Source: Paenibacillus sp. HW567
GTDB taxonomy: Bacteria > Bacillota > Bacilli > Paenibacillales > Paenibacillaceae
Assembly: GCF_000374185.1 (NCBI RefSeq)
Contig: NZ_KB910518.1
Coordinates: forward strand, 3,047,687 to 3,111,686
Length of the DNA stretch: 64,000 bases
Reading direction: 5' to 3'
The translations under genes and the position numbers were made by a program. The notes beneath the pieces are model-generated. The model made no database searches. It saw only the letters and a list, made by a program, of their open reading frames with translations, and was not told the origin of the DNA. Positions 36,861-46,218 of this stretch are shown here, one piece after another. Within the stretch, counting starts at the first letter, position 1, and the number at the start of each line of letters is the position of its first letter.

Positions 36861-37052
36861 AATCCTTATTTCCCCTCCCGGTCGTTTCTTGACTTCCGGC
36901 GGCGCACAGCTTTTCCACCTGTTCATGTCCAAGTGTATTCATGGTCGTCCCAAAATATCACTGAAGGCAGACTTCTCCTTTTGCGCAAAAGTGTCAAAGT
37001 ATGGCATCATAGAGAAGAGAACATTATTAACAGGCGACAGGAGAACATTATC
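36861..37052. other. Divergent promoter region between the Ca2+ ATPase and rqcH
   Basis: 192 bases holding the start signals of two divergent genes. I see ribosome sites at both ends but only a poor plus-strand promoter (TTGCGC near 36979 with weak -10 candidates around 37000). No other feature seen. Confidence 0.4.
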
Positions 37053-38957
37053 ATGGCATTAGACGGCATTGTAACCAGAGCGATCGTGCATGAGCTTAAG
37101 CCCTTTATCGGTGCGCGCATCGGCAAAATATATCAACCCAGCACCCACGATCTAATTTTTATCCTTCGGGGCTCCGGCGGCGGCGGCAAGCTGCTGCTGT
37201 CGGCCAATCCGACATACCCGCGCCTGCATCTGACCGACAGGAACAGCATCAACCCGGCGGAAGCGCCGATGTTCTGCATGCTGATGCGCAAGCATTGTGA
37301 AGGCGGAACCATCGAGAGCATCAGCCAGGTCGGCATGGAGCGCATCATTCATATTCATGTCCGGACCCGGGATGAGCTGGGGGATGTATCCGCCAAAAAA
37401 ATCATCATCGAGCTGATGGGCCGGCACAGCAATATCATTCTCACGGAGCTGGCTACCGGCACTATCATCGACGGGATTCATCACGTCACACCATCCATCA
37501 GCAGCTACCGCAATGTAATGCCGGGTATCGCCTATATCGAGCCGCCGCAGCAGCATAAGCTGAACCCGCTTGAGGTCAGCCGCGAGGCATTTTTGAACCT
37601 TGCGGCGGCCGCCCAGGAGGAGGCGCTGCTGGGTGACACCGGGGAAGAGCAGGAACCCGGGGATATGATCGAGGGCGAGCTGGCCGACCTCTTGAAGTCG
37701 CTGGAGGAGCCAAAAGCCGCCGGCTCCGGGGGGCCCGCGCCATCCGCCGATCCTATAGGCTGGATGGTCCATGCCTTTAGCGGCATGAGTCCGCTGATTG
37801 CCGGGGAGATTGTGCTGCAGCGCGGCGCTGCAGCTTCAGAGACGAATGCCGTGCCTAGCGGGTCATCAGCGGTCAGCGGCCGGACAGATGCGGCTGCGTT
37901 GTGGGAAGCCTTCGATGCAGTGCTTGCGCCGGTGCGGAAAGACAGCTTCTCCCCGGTGTCCGGCTTGAACGCCAAAGGCAAACCGGTCTTCTCAGCGATT
38001 CCGCTCTCGCTTGCGGATGAGCATGTGAAGCACTACAGCTCCGTCAGCGCCTGCCTGGAGGATTATTACGGGGATAAAGCCGAACGCGATACAGTAAAAC
38101 AGCGGGTCAGCGACCTGATCCGGTTCCTCGGGAATGAACGGAGTAAAAATGTCAAAAAGCTGGCGAATTTGCAGAAGGATCTCGACGAAGCCCAGGATGC
38201 CGATCAATTCCGCATCTGGGGTGAGCTGCTGTTCGCTTCACTGCATGCGGTGTCCAAAGGCGACAAGCAAGCCACGCTTGTGAATTATTACGATGAAGAC
38301 CAGGCGGAAATCACCATCCCGCTCGATCCGCTGCTGAATCCTTCAGACAATGCACAGCGTTATTTCAAGAAATACAACAAATACAAGAACTCCCTCCTGG
38401 TGATCAACGAGCAACTGCTCAAGACCCATGAAGAAATTACCTATATGGAAACGCTGCTGCAGCAGCTTGCCCATGCTTCTCTGAACGATATTGAGGAAAT
38501 CCGCGACGAGCTGGTGAGCCAGGGTTACCTGCGCGACCGCAGCAAAAAAGGCAAAAAGAAAAAGAAAGCCGCCCGCCCTACGCTGCAGGTATTCACCTCT
38601 TCCGAAGGCGTGGATATTTATGTAGGCAAAAATAATCTGCAGAACGAGTACGTCACCAACCGTCTGGCCTCGGCGAATGACACCTGGCTGCATACCAAGG
38701 ATATTCCCGGCTCCCATGTCGTGATCCGCAGCGAGTCCTTCGGAGACGCCACACTTGAGGAGGCCGCACAACTGGCCGCCTATTTCAGCCAGGCCAAGCA
38801 GTCCAGCAGCGTTCCGGTAGACAGCACCCTGATCCGTCATGTCCGCAAGCCCAGCGGGGCCAAACCCGGATTCGTGTTCTACGATCACCAGAAGACCCTG
38901 TACGTTACCCCGGACGAGGAGCGGATCAAAAGCTTGCCGAACACGCTTAGAAGCTAG
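37053..38957 (+). CDS. rqcH: Rqc2-type ribosome quality control protein RqcH (NEMF/FbpA family)
   Basis: 634 aa. NFACT-N domain (start ALDGIVTRAIVHELKPFIGARI), helix-hairpin-helix and coiled-coil middle (about 400-500, RFLGNERSKNVKKLANLQKD), and the NFACT-R domain (about 525-630) with VGKNNLQNEYVTNRLASAND and TWLHTKDIPGSHVVIR. RqcH binds stalled 50S-peptidyl-tRNA and directs alanine tailing. The frame extends 85 codons upstream but AGGAGA 8-10 bases before ATG 37053 fixes the start. A Ser/Ala-rich linker at about 250-320 looks poorly conserved. Confidence 0.94.
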   Translation: MALDGIVTRAIVHELKPFIGARIGKIYQPSTHDLIFILRGSGGGGKLLLSANPTYPRLHLTDRNSINPAEAPMFCMLMRKHCEGGTIESISQVGMERIIHIHVRTRDELGDVSAKKIIIELMGRHSNIILTELATGTIIDGIHHVTPSISSYRNVMPGIAYIEPPQQHKLNPLEVSREAFLNLAAAAQEEALLGDTGEEQEPGDMIEGELADLLKSLEEPKAAGSGGPAPSADPIGWMVHAFSGMSPLIAGEIVLQRGAAASETNAVPSGSSAVSGRTDAAALWEAFDAVLAPVRKDSFSPVSGLNAKGKPVFSAIPLSLADEHVKHYSSVSACLEDYYGDKAERDTVKQRVSDLIRFLGNERSKNVKKLANLQKDLDEAQDADQFRIWGELLFASLHAVSKGDKQATLVNYYDEDQAEITIPLDPLLNPSDNAQRYFKKYNKYKNSLLVINEQLLKTHEEITYMETLLQQLAHASLNDIEEIRDELVSQGYLRDRSKKGKKKKKAARPTLQVFTSSEGVDIYVGKNNLQNEYVTNRLASANDTWLHTKDIPGSHVVIRSESFGDATLEEAAQLAAYFSQAKQSSSVPVDSTLIRHVRKPSGAKPGFVFYDHQKTLYVTPDEERIKSLPNTLRS

Positions 38958-39043
38958 CGGCCACTACAGAATGTAACAACGGCCACGGGTATCCGTCTGC
39001 CATCCTAACAAGTAGAAACGGCTACGCGTCTATACTTTCCAAT

Positions 39044-39105
39044 AAAAAACCTCCCGCCATAACTACGGGGCATTCATGCCCGTCATTTGGCTGGAGGTTC
39101 TTTAT
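39044..39105. terminator. Bidirectional terminator between rqcH and the GNAT-PHP gene
   Basis: AAACCTCC pairs with GGAGGTT, and inside it GCCAT/.TGGC and GGGCAT-tc-ATGCCC stems follow. T-runs on both strands fit termination of both converging genes. Confidence 0.8.
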
Positions 39106-39111
39106 ATTTCC

Positions 39112-39142
39112 CGGGAGAGCGGCAAGCTAGCTGCCCCTCCCG
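39112..39142. repeat. Inverted repeat downstream of the GNAT-PHP gene
   Basis: CGGGAG (39112-39117) with CTCCCG (39137-39142), and inside GGCA/TGCC around the palindrome AGCTAGCT. It lies directly next to the bidirectional terminator. Function unknown. Confidence 0.4.
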
Positions 39143-39182
39143 TGTATGCAAATCTGTGGTCCCAAGCAACGATGCAAGCTGT

Positions 39183-40604
39183 TCAGAGCTGCTGTGGCTT
39201 CTGCTTAAGCTGCCCGAGCTGCTCCAACACGGCTATCGGAACCGACACGCTGCCGATCTCGCCGTGGAACACAACTCCCTGGCGTGCGCCGTGGAAATCC
39301 GAGCCGCCTGTGACCAGCAGGCCAAATTCACCCGCCAGCGACAGATAGCGCTCTGCATCTGCCGGGCTATGATCCGAATGATAGACTTCAATGCCGCGCA
39401 GCGCGCTCCGCTCTATAATGCCGCGTACCAATTCGTCATCCCCATAGATGCCGGGATGCGCAAGCACCGGGGTGCCCCCTGCTTCAATAATCCACTCACA
39501 GGCCAGCTCCGGCGTAATCCGCGGCGGCGATACGTAGGCTGCTGCCCCTTCAGCCAAATACTTGTCAAAGGCGTCCCGCATATTCTCCGCCGCGCCCAGC
39601 CGCACCAACTCATCGGCAATATGCGGACGGCCGACGCTTTCGTCCGGCTTCAGCTCGCGGCCTATGCCCGCTATCACCTGATCCAGCGTAATCTCAATAC
39701 CCAATTCCTGCAGCTTGGCAATAATGGCATCATTGCGCTGCGCCCGCGTATCCCTCTGCTCCGCAAGCCGGGAGAGGAACAGTTCCTGCTCCGTGTCGAT
39801 GTAATATCCAAGCACATGAATCTCTTTGCCACCTGCACGTGTGCTGATCTCCACGCCCGGAACAACGGTAATCCCGTATTTCCGACCTGCTTCAAGCGCT
39901 TCCGCCACTCCGGCTACTGTATCATGGTCGGTGATTGCCACCGCTGCAAGCCCTTTTTCATGGGCCAGCCGCACATTCTCCGCCGGAGGCTGCATGCCGT
40001 CTGAAGACAGCGTATGCGTATGCAGATCGCAGCGGCCTGTCAATCCCCCGGATTCCCATTCCTCCCGCAGAATTCCCATCTTGATTGCATCGTAATACTC
40101 TCCGCGCACGATCCGCGCTTTACGGACCCGCGCTTCTTCGATCATGCCGCATTTCGCGGCCAGCCCCATCATTCTCACATTGCCGGACCACGTGCCAATC
40201 CCGAGACGCACCGTATCCATCGCTTGGAACAGATAACTCATCCACATGCGAAACGCTTCAGTCCCATATCCGCCAGACCAATAACGCGAATCATAGATGG
40301 TGATTCCAATCTCGAACCAATTCGTCTCCTCGGACACCCAATACCTGCTTACCATTCCCTTAAGTTCACAATTGATCTCAATGATCAGACGGTTGCGGGG
40401 CGTATCTGTACCTACCAATGCGAGTGTACTAGCAAATTTAGGTTCTAAATCCTCATAGCTTTCCCATTCCCGCTGGTAATACGGGCCGTCCCATTCCAAA
40501 TGCTCACGATCATCCGCTTCAAAATTGTAATAATAGATGGTGCGGATATCCTCTTCCCTCAAGTCCCTCAGCGTGACTTTATCTCCCTGTATCAAAATCG
40601 CCAT
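39183..40604 (-). CDS. Fusion of a GNAT acetyltransferase with a PHP phosphoesterase (RNase AM-like)
   Basis: 473 aa. Residues about 1-187 are a GNAT domain of the RimJ/RimL type (LRDLREEDI, WFEIGITIYDSRYWSGGYGTEA, GNVRMMGLAAKCGM). Residues about 191-470 are a PHP domain with every metal ligand in place: HTH at 195-197, DHD, PGVEIS, HVLGYY, LAHPG, YHSDHS and GSDFHG; the helical insert (RNDAIIAKLQELGIEIT, GRPHIADELV) matches the YciV/Rnm group, which act as 5'-3' exoribonucleases and 3',5'-bisphosphonucleotide phosphatases. No stop separates the halves; a TTG at the junction has GGGGG touching it, too close to be a good start. The two halves are normally separate proteins. Substrates unknown. 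Confidence 0.88.
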   Translation of the reverse strand: MAILIQGDKVTLRDLREEDIRTIYYYNFEADDREHLEWDGPYYQREWESYEDLEPKFASTLALVGTDTPRNRLIIEINCELKGMVSRYWVSEETNWFEIGITIYDSRYWSGGYGTEAFRMWMSYLFQAMDTVRLGIGTWSGNVRMMGLAAKCGMIEEARVRKARIVRGEYYDAIKMGILREEWESGGLTGRCDLHTHTLSSDGMQPPAENVRLAHEKGLAAVAITDHDTVAGVAEALEAGRKYGITVVPGVEISTRAGGKEIHVLGYYIDTEQELFLSRLAEQRDTRAQRNDAIIAKLQELGIEITLDQVIAGIGRELKPDESVGRPHIADELVRLGAAENMRDAFDKYLAEGAAAYVSPPRITPELACEWIIEAGGTPVLAHPGIYGDDELVRGIIERSALRGIEVYHSDHSPADAERYLSLAGEFGLLVTGGSDFHGARQGVVFHGEIGSVSVPIAVLEQLGQLKQKPQQL

Positions 40605-40693
40605 ACGTATCCTCCGCTCGTTTTTTTAGCATCCGATCACCATAATACTCCAAAAATAACGATTTATCGTATGTACAAAATTTTTATACTTCT

Positions 40694-41593
40694 CTATAAC
40701 TCCCCCGCATGCTGGCGCAAAAAGGTGAGAAAGGTAACCGCCGATATCGGCAGCAGCGTTGATTTGAGATGGATCGCATAAAACTGTCTTTTAAAAGACG
40801 CGTCCGTGATGTTCACGATCTTCAGCAGACCCAGCGCCACCTCATGCTTGACCGAAGAGGTCGAGATAATGGTAATCCCGAGCCCCGCTTCCACCGCCGA
40901 TTTCACGGCTCCCGTGCTTCCCAGCTCCATGACCACGCGCATTGCGCCCGGATCTAGCCCTTTGGCGAGCAACTGCTCCTCCATCACCCGGCGGGTTCCC
41001 GAGCCCTGCTCACGCAGCACAAACGGATGGCTCAGCGCCTCCTCCAGCGTCACCTCATTCCGTCCTGCAAGCGGGTGCTCCCGGGGCACAATCAGCTTCA
41101 GCTCGTCCCCCATAACCGGCTCAATTACCATGTCGGGATGGGCTACCGGGGCTTCAATCAGTCCGAAGTTCAATTGGTGCTTGTGAATCTCCTCCATGAG
41201 CTGTGAGGTATTCATCACCTTCATCATAATCGAGATGTGCGGATACTCTTTGCCAAAAGGCCCCAGCAGGCGCGGCAGCACATATTCGCCGATCGTCAGA
41301 CTTGCTCCGAGCTGCAGACGTCCCTCCAGCATGTGGGTAAAAGCAGACATCGCCTGGTCCGTCTCCCGCATGAGCTGAATGCTGCGCAGTGCGAACGGCA
41401 GCAGAGTGCTGCCGGCTTCGGAGAGCACGATCTTTTTGCTGGAGCGGTCAAAAAGCTTGGTTCCGAAATAATCCTCCAGTGCCTGCACCTGCATCGTCAC
41501 CGCCGGCTGCGTCATATGCAACGTCTGGGCCGCCGCAGAGAAGCTTCCCCGCTCGGAGACTGTATAAAAAATATGTAGCTGATGAAAATTCAT
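40694..41593 (-). CDS. LysR family transcriptional regulator
   Basis: 299 aa. N-terminal winged helix (LHIFYTVSERGSFSAAAQTLHMTQPAVTMQV in the first 35 residues) and a LysR substrate-binding domain (about 90-290, with a CysL/CbbR-like feel: GASLTIGEYVLPRLL, FVLREQGSGTRRVME). AAGGAG is 12 bases before the ATG. No gene diverges from it, which is unusual for LysR; its target may be the fusion gene 90 bases downstream or lie elsewhere. The inducer cannot be predicted. Confidence 0.92.
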   Translation of the reverse strand: MNFHQLHIFYTVSERGSFSAAAQTLHMTQPAVTMQVQALEDYFGTKLFDRSSKKIVLSEAGSTLLPFALRSIQLMRETDQAMSAFTHMLEGRLQLGASLTIGEYVLPRLLGPFGKEYPHISIMMKVMNTSQLMEEIHKHQLNFGLIEAPVAHPDMVIEPVMGDELKLIVPREHPLAGRNEVTLEEALSHPFVLREQGSGTRRVMEEQLLAKGLDPGAMRVVMELGSTGAVKSAVEAGLGITIISTSSVKHEVALGLLKIVNITDASFKRQFYAIHLKSTLLPISAVTFLTFLRQHAGEL

Positions 41594-41618
41594 GCGTTCA
41601 GGACTCCTTCTTCTAGTT

Positions 41619-41650
41619 CAAAAAAAACATGCAGCCGTCAGCCGCATGCC
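41619..41650 (-). terminator. Terminator after the small basic protein gene
   Basis: On the minus strand CATGCGGC-tgac-GGCTGCATG (one G-T pair) is followed by eight Ts. It separates the hypothetical gene from lysR. Confidence 0.8.
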
Positions 41651-41672
41651 TTCTTGTTACATTTGTATTGTG

Positions 41673-42134
41673 TTATCTGCGTCTGCGGCGTTTCTTCATC
41701 AGCTTCATCCGGCGGGAGTAGCGCAGAAAGGAATAGTAACGCCTTAAATCCCGTAGCTGCGGTGTGGCCGATATTGTGCCAAGAAACGATACAATCACCA
41801 TAACATACAGTGGATGGCCAGAAAGCGATGTAGCCCCTTCCAGCTCCGTGAACTCAACGACAACCGCCATATCATTGTCGATGAGATACGCATTATACTC
41901 TCTGTGCGAATACGGTCTTAACCGGTTCATCTTCACACACTGCCAGATCCATGCACCAAGGTCCTCGTCCTTGCCGTCTTCCCTATTGATTCTGTCCGCA
42001 AAACGGCTCCTCGCATGAGGGGTTATGAAGATATCAGCAACCCTGTATTCGTTTAGCATGATGTGGAAGGGCTCATATCCCCCCCATTCATCCATCCCCT
42101 TGCCGTGCATCTTCATCACACTCCACCGTGGCAT
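41673..42134 (-). CDS. Small basic protein of unknown function (DUF4258-like layout)
   Basis: Up to 153 aa. Not recognised. Near residue 36 it has ITPHARSRFADRI, then a Trp/Arg-rich middle and the strands AYLIDNDMAVVVEF; a hydrophobic stretch YVMVIVSFLGTI follows and the end is very basic (KLMKKRRRRR). The H-A-x-x-R-F start with two later strands recalls small RelE/DUF4258-type folds, but this is a weak likeness. The start is unclear: GGTGGAG lies within the frame and favours the ATG at 42110 or 42116 over 42134. It stands alone with its own terminator, between the c-di-GMP genes and lysR. Confidence 0.65.
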   Translation of the reverse strand: MPRWSVMKMHGKGMDEWGGYEPFHIMLNEYRVADIFITPHARSRFADRINREDGKDEDLGAWIWQCVKMNRLRPYSHREYNAYLIDNDMAVVVEFTELEGATSLSGHPLYVMVIVSFLGTISATPQLRDLRRYYSFLRYSRRMKLMKKRRRRR

Positions 42135-42215
42135 GCTCTTATTGTTGTCAATCTTACCCTATTGACGTTTGTTGAGCAAGCATACCGCCACTTTGAGCCG
42201 CGCCAATTCCCAGAG

Positions 42216-43181
42216 TCAGCCCGATTTTGCTGCCGGGACGCTTCTGTCATCCACATAGCTGCTGCCATTGATCATTTTGCATTTTTTCTTAAGCCGGGCC
42301 GCTTCGCCTGAAATATCCTGGGTGGAATCGAAGCGCCGGAAGCGGTTGGTGACGACAGCAACAGAGATTGAGACCAGCGGAATTTCTTCCATCATTCCAG
42401 AACGGCTTTCGGACAGCACATACTGCTGCGCCAGATGAGTCTGTGTATAGAAGCCTTTTACCGCCCTGTCGAACTCAGCGATAATTGTCCGGCAGTACTC
42501 CTCATAATGATAATTATCAATAAAAATAATAAAATCATCCCCGCCGATATGTCCGAGAAAGCCCTCCAGCCGCAGCGTGCAATGCTTCAGAATTTCTGCC
42601 GTAGCCTGAATCATCCGGTCGCCTTCTTTAAATCCGTATGTATCATTGTAAGCTTTGAAATGGTCCAGATCAATATAGAGCACACTGAACTGCTCCTGCA
42701 GCAGTGATTTTACCATCCATTCGTTGATGCTGAGATTGCCCGGCAGACCGGTCAGCGGATTCAGGAAACTGGCAGCCACCGCCTGAATCTCGGCAAAGTT
42801 GAGCAATAAATCCCTTACACTCACCGCTCCAAAGAGCGAATCCTCATGGACGACAAGCACATAGTCATAGAGGTTCTCTTCACTTCTGTCCATAGCCAGT
42901 CTGCTCACTTCGGTGATAGGCGTCTTATACTCCACAACCAGCGGATGCTTGTCCATAATTAACCCGATGGATCTGCCCATATAGAGCGTGAAGCCATACA
43001 AGGTACCGATCTGCTGGTAAAAGCGGATTCTCATAATCAGCGCCACGGGATGCCCATTATCTGTTACTGCCACCCCCTGGAGCTGGGGATTGCATTTAAA
43101 AATCTGGTCCACATACTCACATTTATGATGAAGCGAAATCTCTGGAATTTGCTCTGCGATTTCACCGATCTGAAGAAACAT
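42216..43181 (-). CDS. Diguanylate cyclase with N-terminal CBS pair
   Basis: 321 aa. Residues about 10-130 contain two CBS-like motifs (VDQIFKCNPQLQGVAVTDN and YDYVLVVHEDSLFGAVSVRDLL); residues about 150-310 form a GGDEF domain with LTGLPGN, YIDLDHFKAYNDTYG and active-site GGDDF near residue 212. GGDDF is a variant of GGDEF; catalysis is likely but not certain, and the RxxD inhibitory site is imperfect (RLEG). The frame is open to 43286, but AGAGGAGG 8 bases before ATG 43181 decides the start. It overlaps the EAL gene by 20 bases, so the cyclase and phosphodiesterase are coupled. Confidence 0.88.
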   Translation of the reverse strand: MFLQIGEIAEQIPEISLHHKCEYVDQIFKCNPQLQGVAVTDNGHPVALIMRIRFYQQIGTLYGFTLYMGRSIGLIMDKHPLVVEYKTPITEVSRLAMDRSEENLYDYVLVVHEDSLFGAVSVRDLLLNFAEIQAVAASFLNPLTGLPGNLSINEWMVKSLLQEQFSVLYIDLDHFKAYNDTYGFKEGDRMIQATAEILKHCTLRLEGFLGHIGGDDFIIFIDNYHYEEYCRTIIAEFDRAVKGFYTQTHLAQQYVLSESRSGMMEEIPLVSISVAVVTNRFRRFDSTQDISGEAARLKKKCKMINGSSYVDDRSVPAAKSG

Positions 43182-44070
43182 GCTTATAGCCTCCTCTAAC
43201 TGGAACTTTTGGCGAAGACGGCGGAAATTCTCCCTGAACAGGCCAGTGGCCCGGTCTGCCCAGCGCATACCCTTGTCCAAAATCAATGCCTGCCAGTTGC
43301 AAATACAGCAGCTCCTCCGGCGTCTCTATCCCCTCTGCAATCACCCGGGTTGCGGAACGCTCGGCATATTCACGGATCAGCTCCAGCAGCTCCTGCTGCT
43401 CCCGGTTGTCATGAATTCCACGGATCAGCGACTTGTCCAGCTTGATAAATTCCGGCTTCAAATAGACCAGAGTTTTGAGACTGTTATACCCGGAGCCGGC
43501 GTCGTCCACTGCAATGCGGAAACCCTGCTCCCGGTAATGGGAGAGCACCTTTTCAAAGCCTACATAGTCCTGCACAGCCTGCCTCTCCGTCAGCTCGAAT
43601 ACAACACACTCCGGAGAAAGTCCCAGCTCTTGCAGCAGACCGAGCGTCTCCCCGCTTTTATGCCGGACATCATTCAGCACCCCCGGATGCACATTGATAA
43701 AAACAAGCCTTTCCGCCCCGCACTGCGGCTCAGGCAATCTTTCCACATACCGCGAGAGCGAAATCCGCCGGCAATATTGCTCGAACCTGAACATCTGCTC
43801 CGTTCGTCCGGCAAATTCATAGAAATGCTCTGTGGTCGGAAAATGCAGGGAGACCGGAGGCCGGTTCAGCACCTCGTGACCGATGGTCCGCCCGCTTCCC
43901 AGCTCCAATATGGGCTGAAAAAAGGTGTCCAGCCTTCCGTTATCCATAATTTCCAGAAGCGCCGACAATCTTCCCAGCTCCTTGACCTCATTCCGCAGCC
44001 TCCCGTTGACGTGCTGGAAATACTGGGGGATCGCAAGCAGCTTTTGGGTTAACGCCTTACGTTTCGTCAT
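43162..44070 (-). CDS. EAL-domain cyclic-di-GMP phosphodiesterase
   Basis: 302 aa. One EAL domain (about 45-280) with the motif as EVL near residue 65, and the other catalytic positions visible: FINVHP, FELTER, VDDAGSGY, KLDKSLI, AEGIET and GQGYALGRP. All point to an active enzyme that opens cyclic-di-GMP. No membrane segment, so cytosolic; the first 40 residues are a short helical lead. GGGTGATTGA precedes the ATG. It is the first gene of a two-gene unit with the CBS-GGDEF protein. Confidence 0.9.
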   Translation of the reverse strand: MTKRKALTQKLLAIPQYFQHVNGRLRNEVKELGRLSALLEIMDNGRLDTFFQPILELGSGRTIGHEVLNRPPVSLHFPTTEHFYEFAGRTEQMFRFEQYCRRISLSRYVERLPEPQCGAERLVFINVHPGVLNDVRHKSGETLGLLQELGLSPECVVFELTERQAVQDYVGFEKVLSHYREQGFRIAVDDAGSGYNSLKTLVYLKPEFIKLDKSLIRGIHDNREQQELLELIREYAERSATRVIAEGIETPEELLYLQLAGIDFGQGYALGRPGHWPVQGEFPPSSPKVPVRGGYKHVSSDR

Positions 44071-44229
44071 TCAATCACCCGTATGCCTATCCTCGTGAAT
44101 TTTGTCACTCTCTTATAAGCATATAACGGAAGTATTAACCAGCGATAAAGTATGAGGCAATCTCCTGCTATTCGTCAAATTTCTTCCTTCATGGCCACAA
44201 GACTCGACAGTCTGAGCTGTCTCGCACAA

Positions 44230-46218
44230 TTACAGCGCGTCTTCCCTCAGATCATGCTCCATGATGGATATATTGTTCTTCAATTCCTTCATAACGGCTC
44301 TTCGAATCCGCCCGGTCTCGAACATATTCTGAATCTGATCGCGTTCCAATTGAATCCCAATTCTGGACAGCTCATAGAGCGCCGAGTCGATCTCCTGCTT
44401 CTTGGAGAACTTCGCCCCTGCTTCGTATAGTACGGCCAGTTCTTTTTCATAATGTATAGCCATCGAGCTGACAATCTCAATATCCCATTCGTCTCCAGCC
44501 AGCAGCTCATTCAACTGCTTGAGCACATACGTACAAACAAGAATCCGCAAAGCCTTCAATTCTGCCCGTTTCTCAGAAAAACTCATCGCGGCCTGCTGCA
44601 GCAGCTCCATAGATCGCGGCCAGTTCCTTAAAGAGCTCAGTTCCTTTTTATATTCAGCTTCACGGGTGTACATTAACAGCAATCTATTTACTTTTTTCAA
44701 ATAACGGTGCGCTGTATATGCGTTGATTTCTTTCGTGCTGATGGCAATCAGCGTCCGTTTTTTTTCCCACTTCAGCATAACAATGCCAAGGGCCCGCTCC
44801 TTTGATTGCGTTTGTGTGTTGTTCTGCAGCTTTTGAATTCTGGACTTATACGTATCCATAATCAGCCCCACGGCCAGCTTGTTCTTGTCGGTAATTTGCT
44901 CATTTAACCCGGCAACGACATTGCGCAGAATATCAATTTTGGCCTGAGCCTCATCCTCACCTTGCTCCTCAGCAGTTTCTGTCCCCACCAGCAGAGGCAG
45001 GAGGTAGTTCGCTCCAAGCAGCGTCCAGATGATGACACCGGCTGCCAGAAAAATGATCAGATCTCTTGCCGGAAACGGCAGCCCGTTATCTAAAAAAAGC
45101 GGCAGCGACAACGCACTTACCAGTGTTATTGTTCCGCGTACACCGGACAAGGTGACAATGAGGGCATGCTGCATTCTGACGCGCCAAGGCTCACCAGTTG
45201 CCCCGCCGCGGCGAATATCCATCCCAAGCACCCAGAGCAGCCGCAACCCGAGCACAAACACGGTGATCACTAAGGAGTAGAATATAACTTGTAAATTCCC
45301 GATTTCCGAGCTGTCCCATATCGTCTGAATAATGTCCGGCAGTTGTGTGCCCAACAGCAGAAACACCGCTCCGTTCAAGATAAAGATGATGACGGACCAG
45401 GTGCTTTTGGATACAACTCTAAGCATGGCCAGCTCGGGATGCAATTTCTTGAATCCGAAGGAATGGGCGATTCCGGCACTGACTACCGCAAGAATTCCGT
45501 TGACCCCCACCTTCTCTGCCGCAATAAAAATAGCAAATGGCGTTATGATTTCAATCAGCATATGCAGCGTGACATTTTCCATTCCCAGGCTCCGCAGCCA
45601 TCTCACAAGCAAATATTTGACGAAGGTCAGCAGCAGCCCCAGAACGATCCCGCCGAGCGATATGCCAATAAAGCTAAGACCGGCATGCTTGAACGAGAAA
45701 ACCCCTGTTACCATAGCGGCTACAGCAAATTGAAAGGAGACCAGTCCTGAAGCGTCATTGATCAGGGACTCCCCTTCCAGCATTTTCATCGTTTGATGGG
45801 GAATTTTGATTTTTTCTTCCAGCGCGCCGACAGCTATAGCATCCGTAGGCGCCAGCGCAGCAGCCAACGCAAAAGACGCCGCTAATGGAATAACGGGCAG
45901 CAACCAATTCAGGAAATAACCTAAAGCTGCAACCGTCATAAATACCAGGCCCAAGGCCAGCCATAAAATAGGCTTCCGGAGTTCCCACAGCGCTTCTTTA
46001 TTGGCGAGCTTCCCGTCATTAAATAACAAGGGAGCGATGAATAACACTACAAACAATTCCGGGTCCAGGGTTAGCTCATAATGCAGGGGCAACAATGTAA
46101 TGGCCATTCCCAGCACAATTTGAATGATCGGAATGGAGACGGAGGGAATGAACCGGTGCACCAGATTGGACAGGGAGACAGCGGTCAGCAGCAATAAAAT
46201 AAATTCAAACAATTGCAA
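44230..46218 (-). CDS. Na+/H+ antiporter, CPA1 family
   Basis: 662 aa. The membrane part (about 1-415, some 12 helices) shows the CPA1 signatures LAPTDAIAVGALEE and EGESLINDASGLV (the ND ion-binding pair). A long helical cytosolic tail (about 420-662) is of the kind that senses pH or partners. Start: the frame is open to 46341, but AAGGTGG lies 8 bases before TTG 46218, giving MQLFEFILLLLTAVSLSNLV, the usual family N-terminus. It stands as a single gene. Confidence 0.9.
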   Translation of the reverse strand: MQLFEFILLLLTAVSLSNLVHRFIPSVSIPIIQIVLGMAITLLPLHYELTLDPELFVVLFIAPLLFNDGKLANKEALWELRKPILWLALGLVFMTVAALGYFLNWLLPVIPLAASFALAAALAPTDAIAVGALEEKIKIPHQTMKMLEGESLINDASGLVSFQFAVAAMVTGVFSFKHAGLSFIGISLGGIVLGLLLTFVKYLLVRWLRSLGMENVTLHMLIEIITPFAIFIAAEKVGVNGILAVVSAGIAHSFGFKKLHPELAMLRVVSKSTWSVIIFILNGAVFLLLGTQLPDIIQTIWDSSEIGNLQVIFYSLVITVFVLGLRLLWVLGMDIRRGGATGEPWRVRMQHALIVTLSGVRGTITLVSALSLPLFLDNGLPFPARDLIIFLAAGVIIWTLLGANYLLPLLVGTETAEEQGEDEAQAKIDILRNVVAGLNEQITDKNKLAVGLIMDTYKSRIQKLQNNTQTQSKERALGIVMLKWEKKRTLIAISTKEINAYTAHRYLKKVNRLLLMYTREAEYKKELSSLRNWPRSMELLQQAAMSFSEKRAELKALRILVCTYVLKQLNELLAGDEWDIEIVSSMAIHYEKELAVLYEAGAKFSKKQEIDSALYELSRIGIQLERDQIQNMFETGRIRRAVMKELKNNISIMEHDLREDAL

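Noticed and set aside
36798..37052. 85-codon N-terminal extension of RqcH
   Set aside because: Not homologous to the family start; AGGAGA precedes ATG 37053.
41673..42134. Toxin-antitoxin system
   Set aside because: The basic protein has no partner gene next to it and the fold likeness is too weak.
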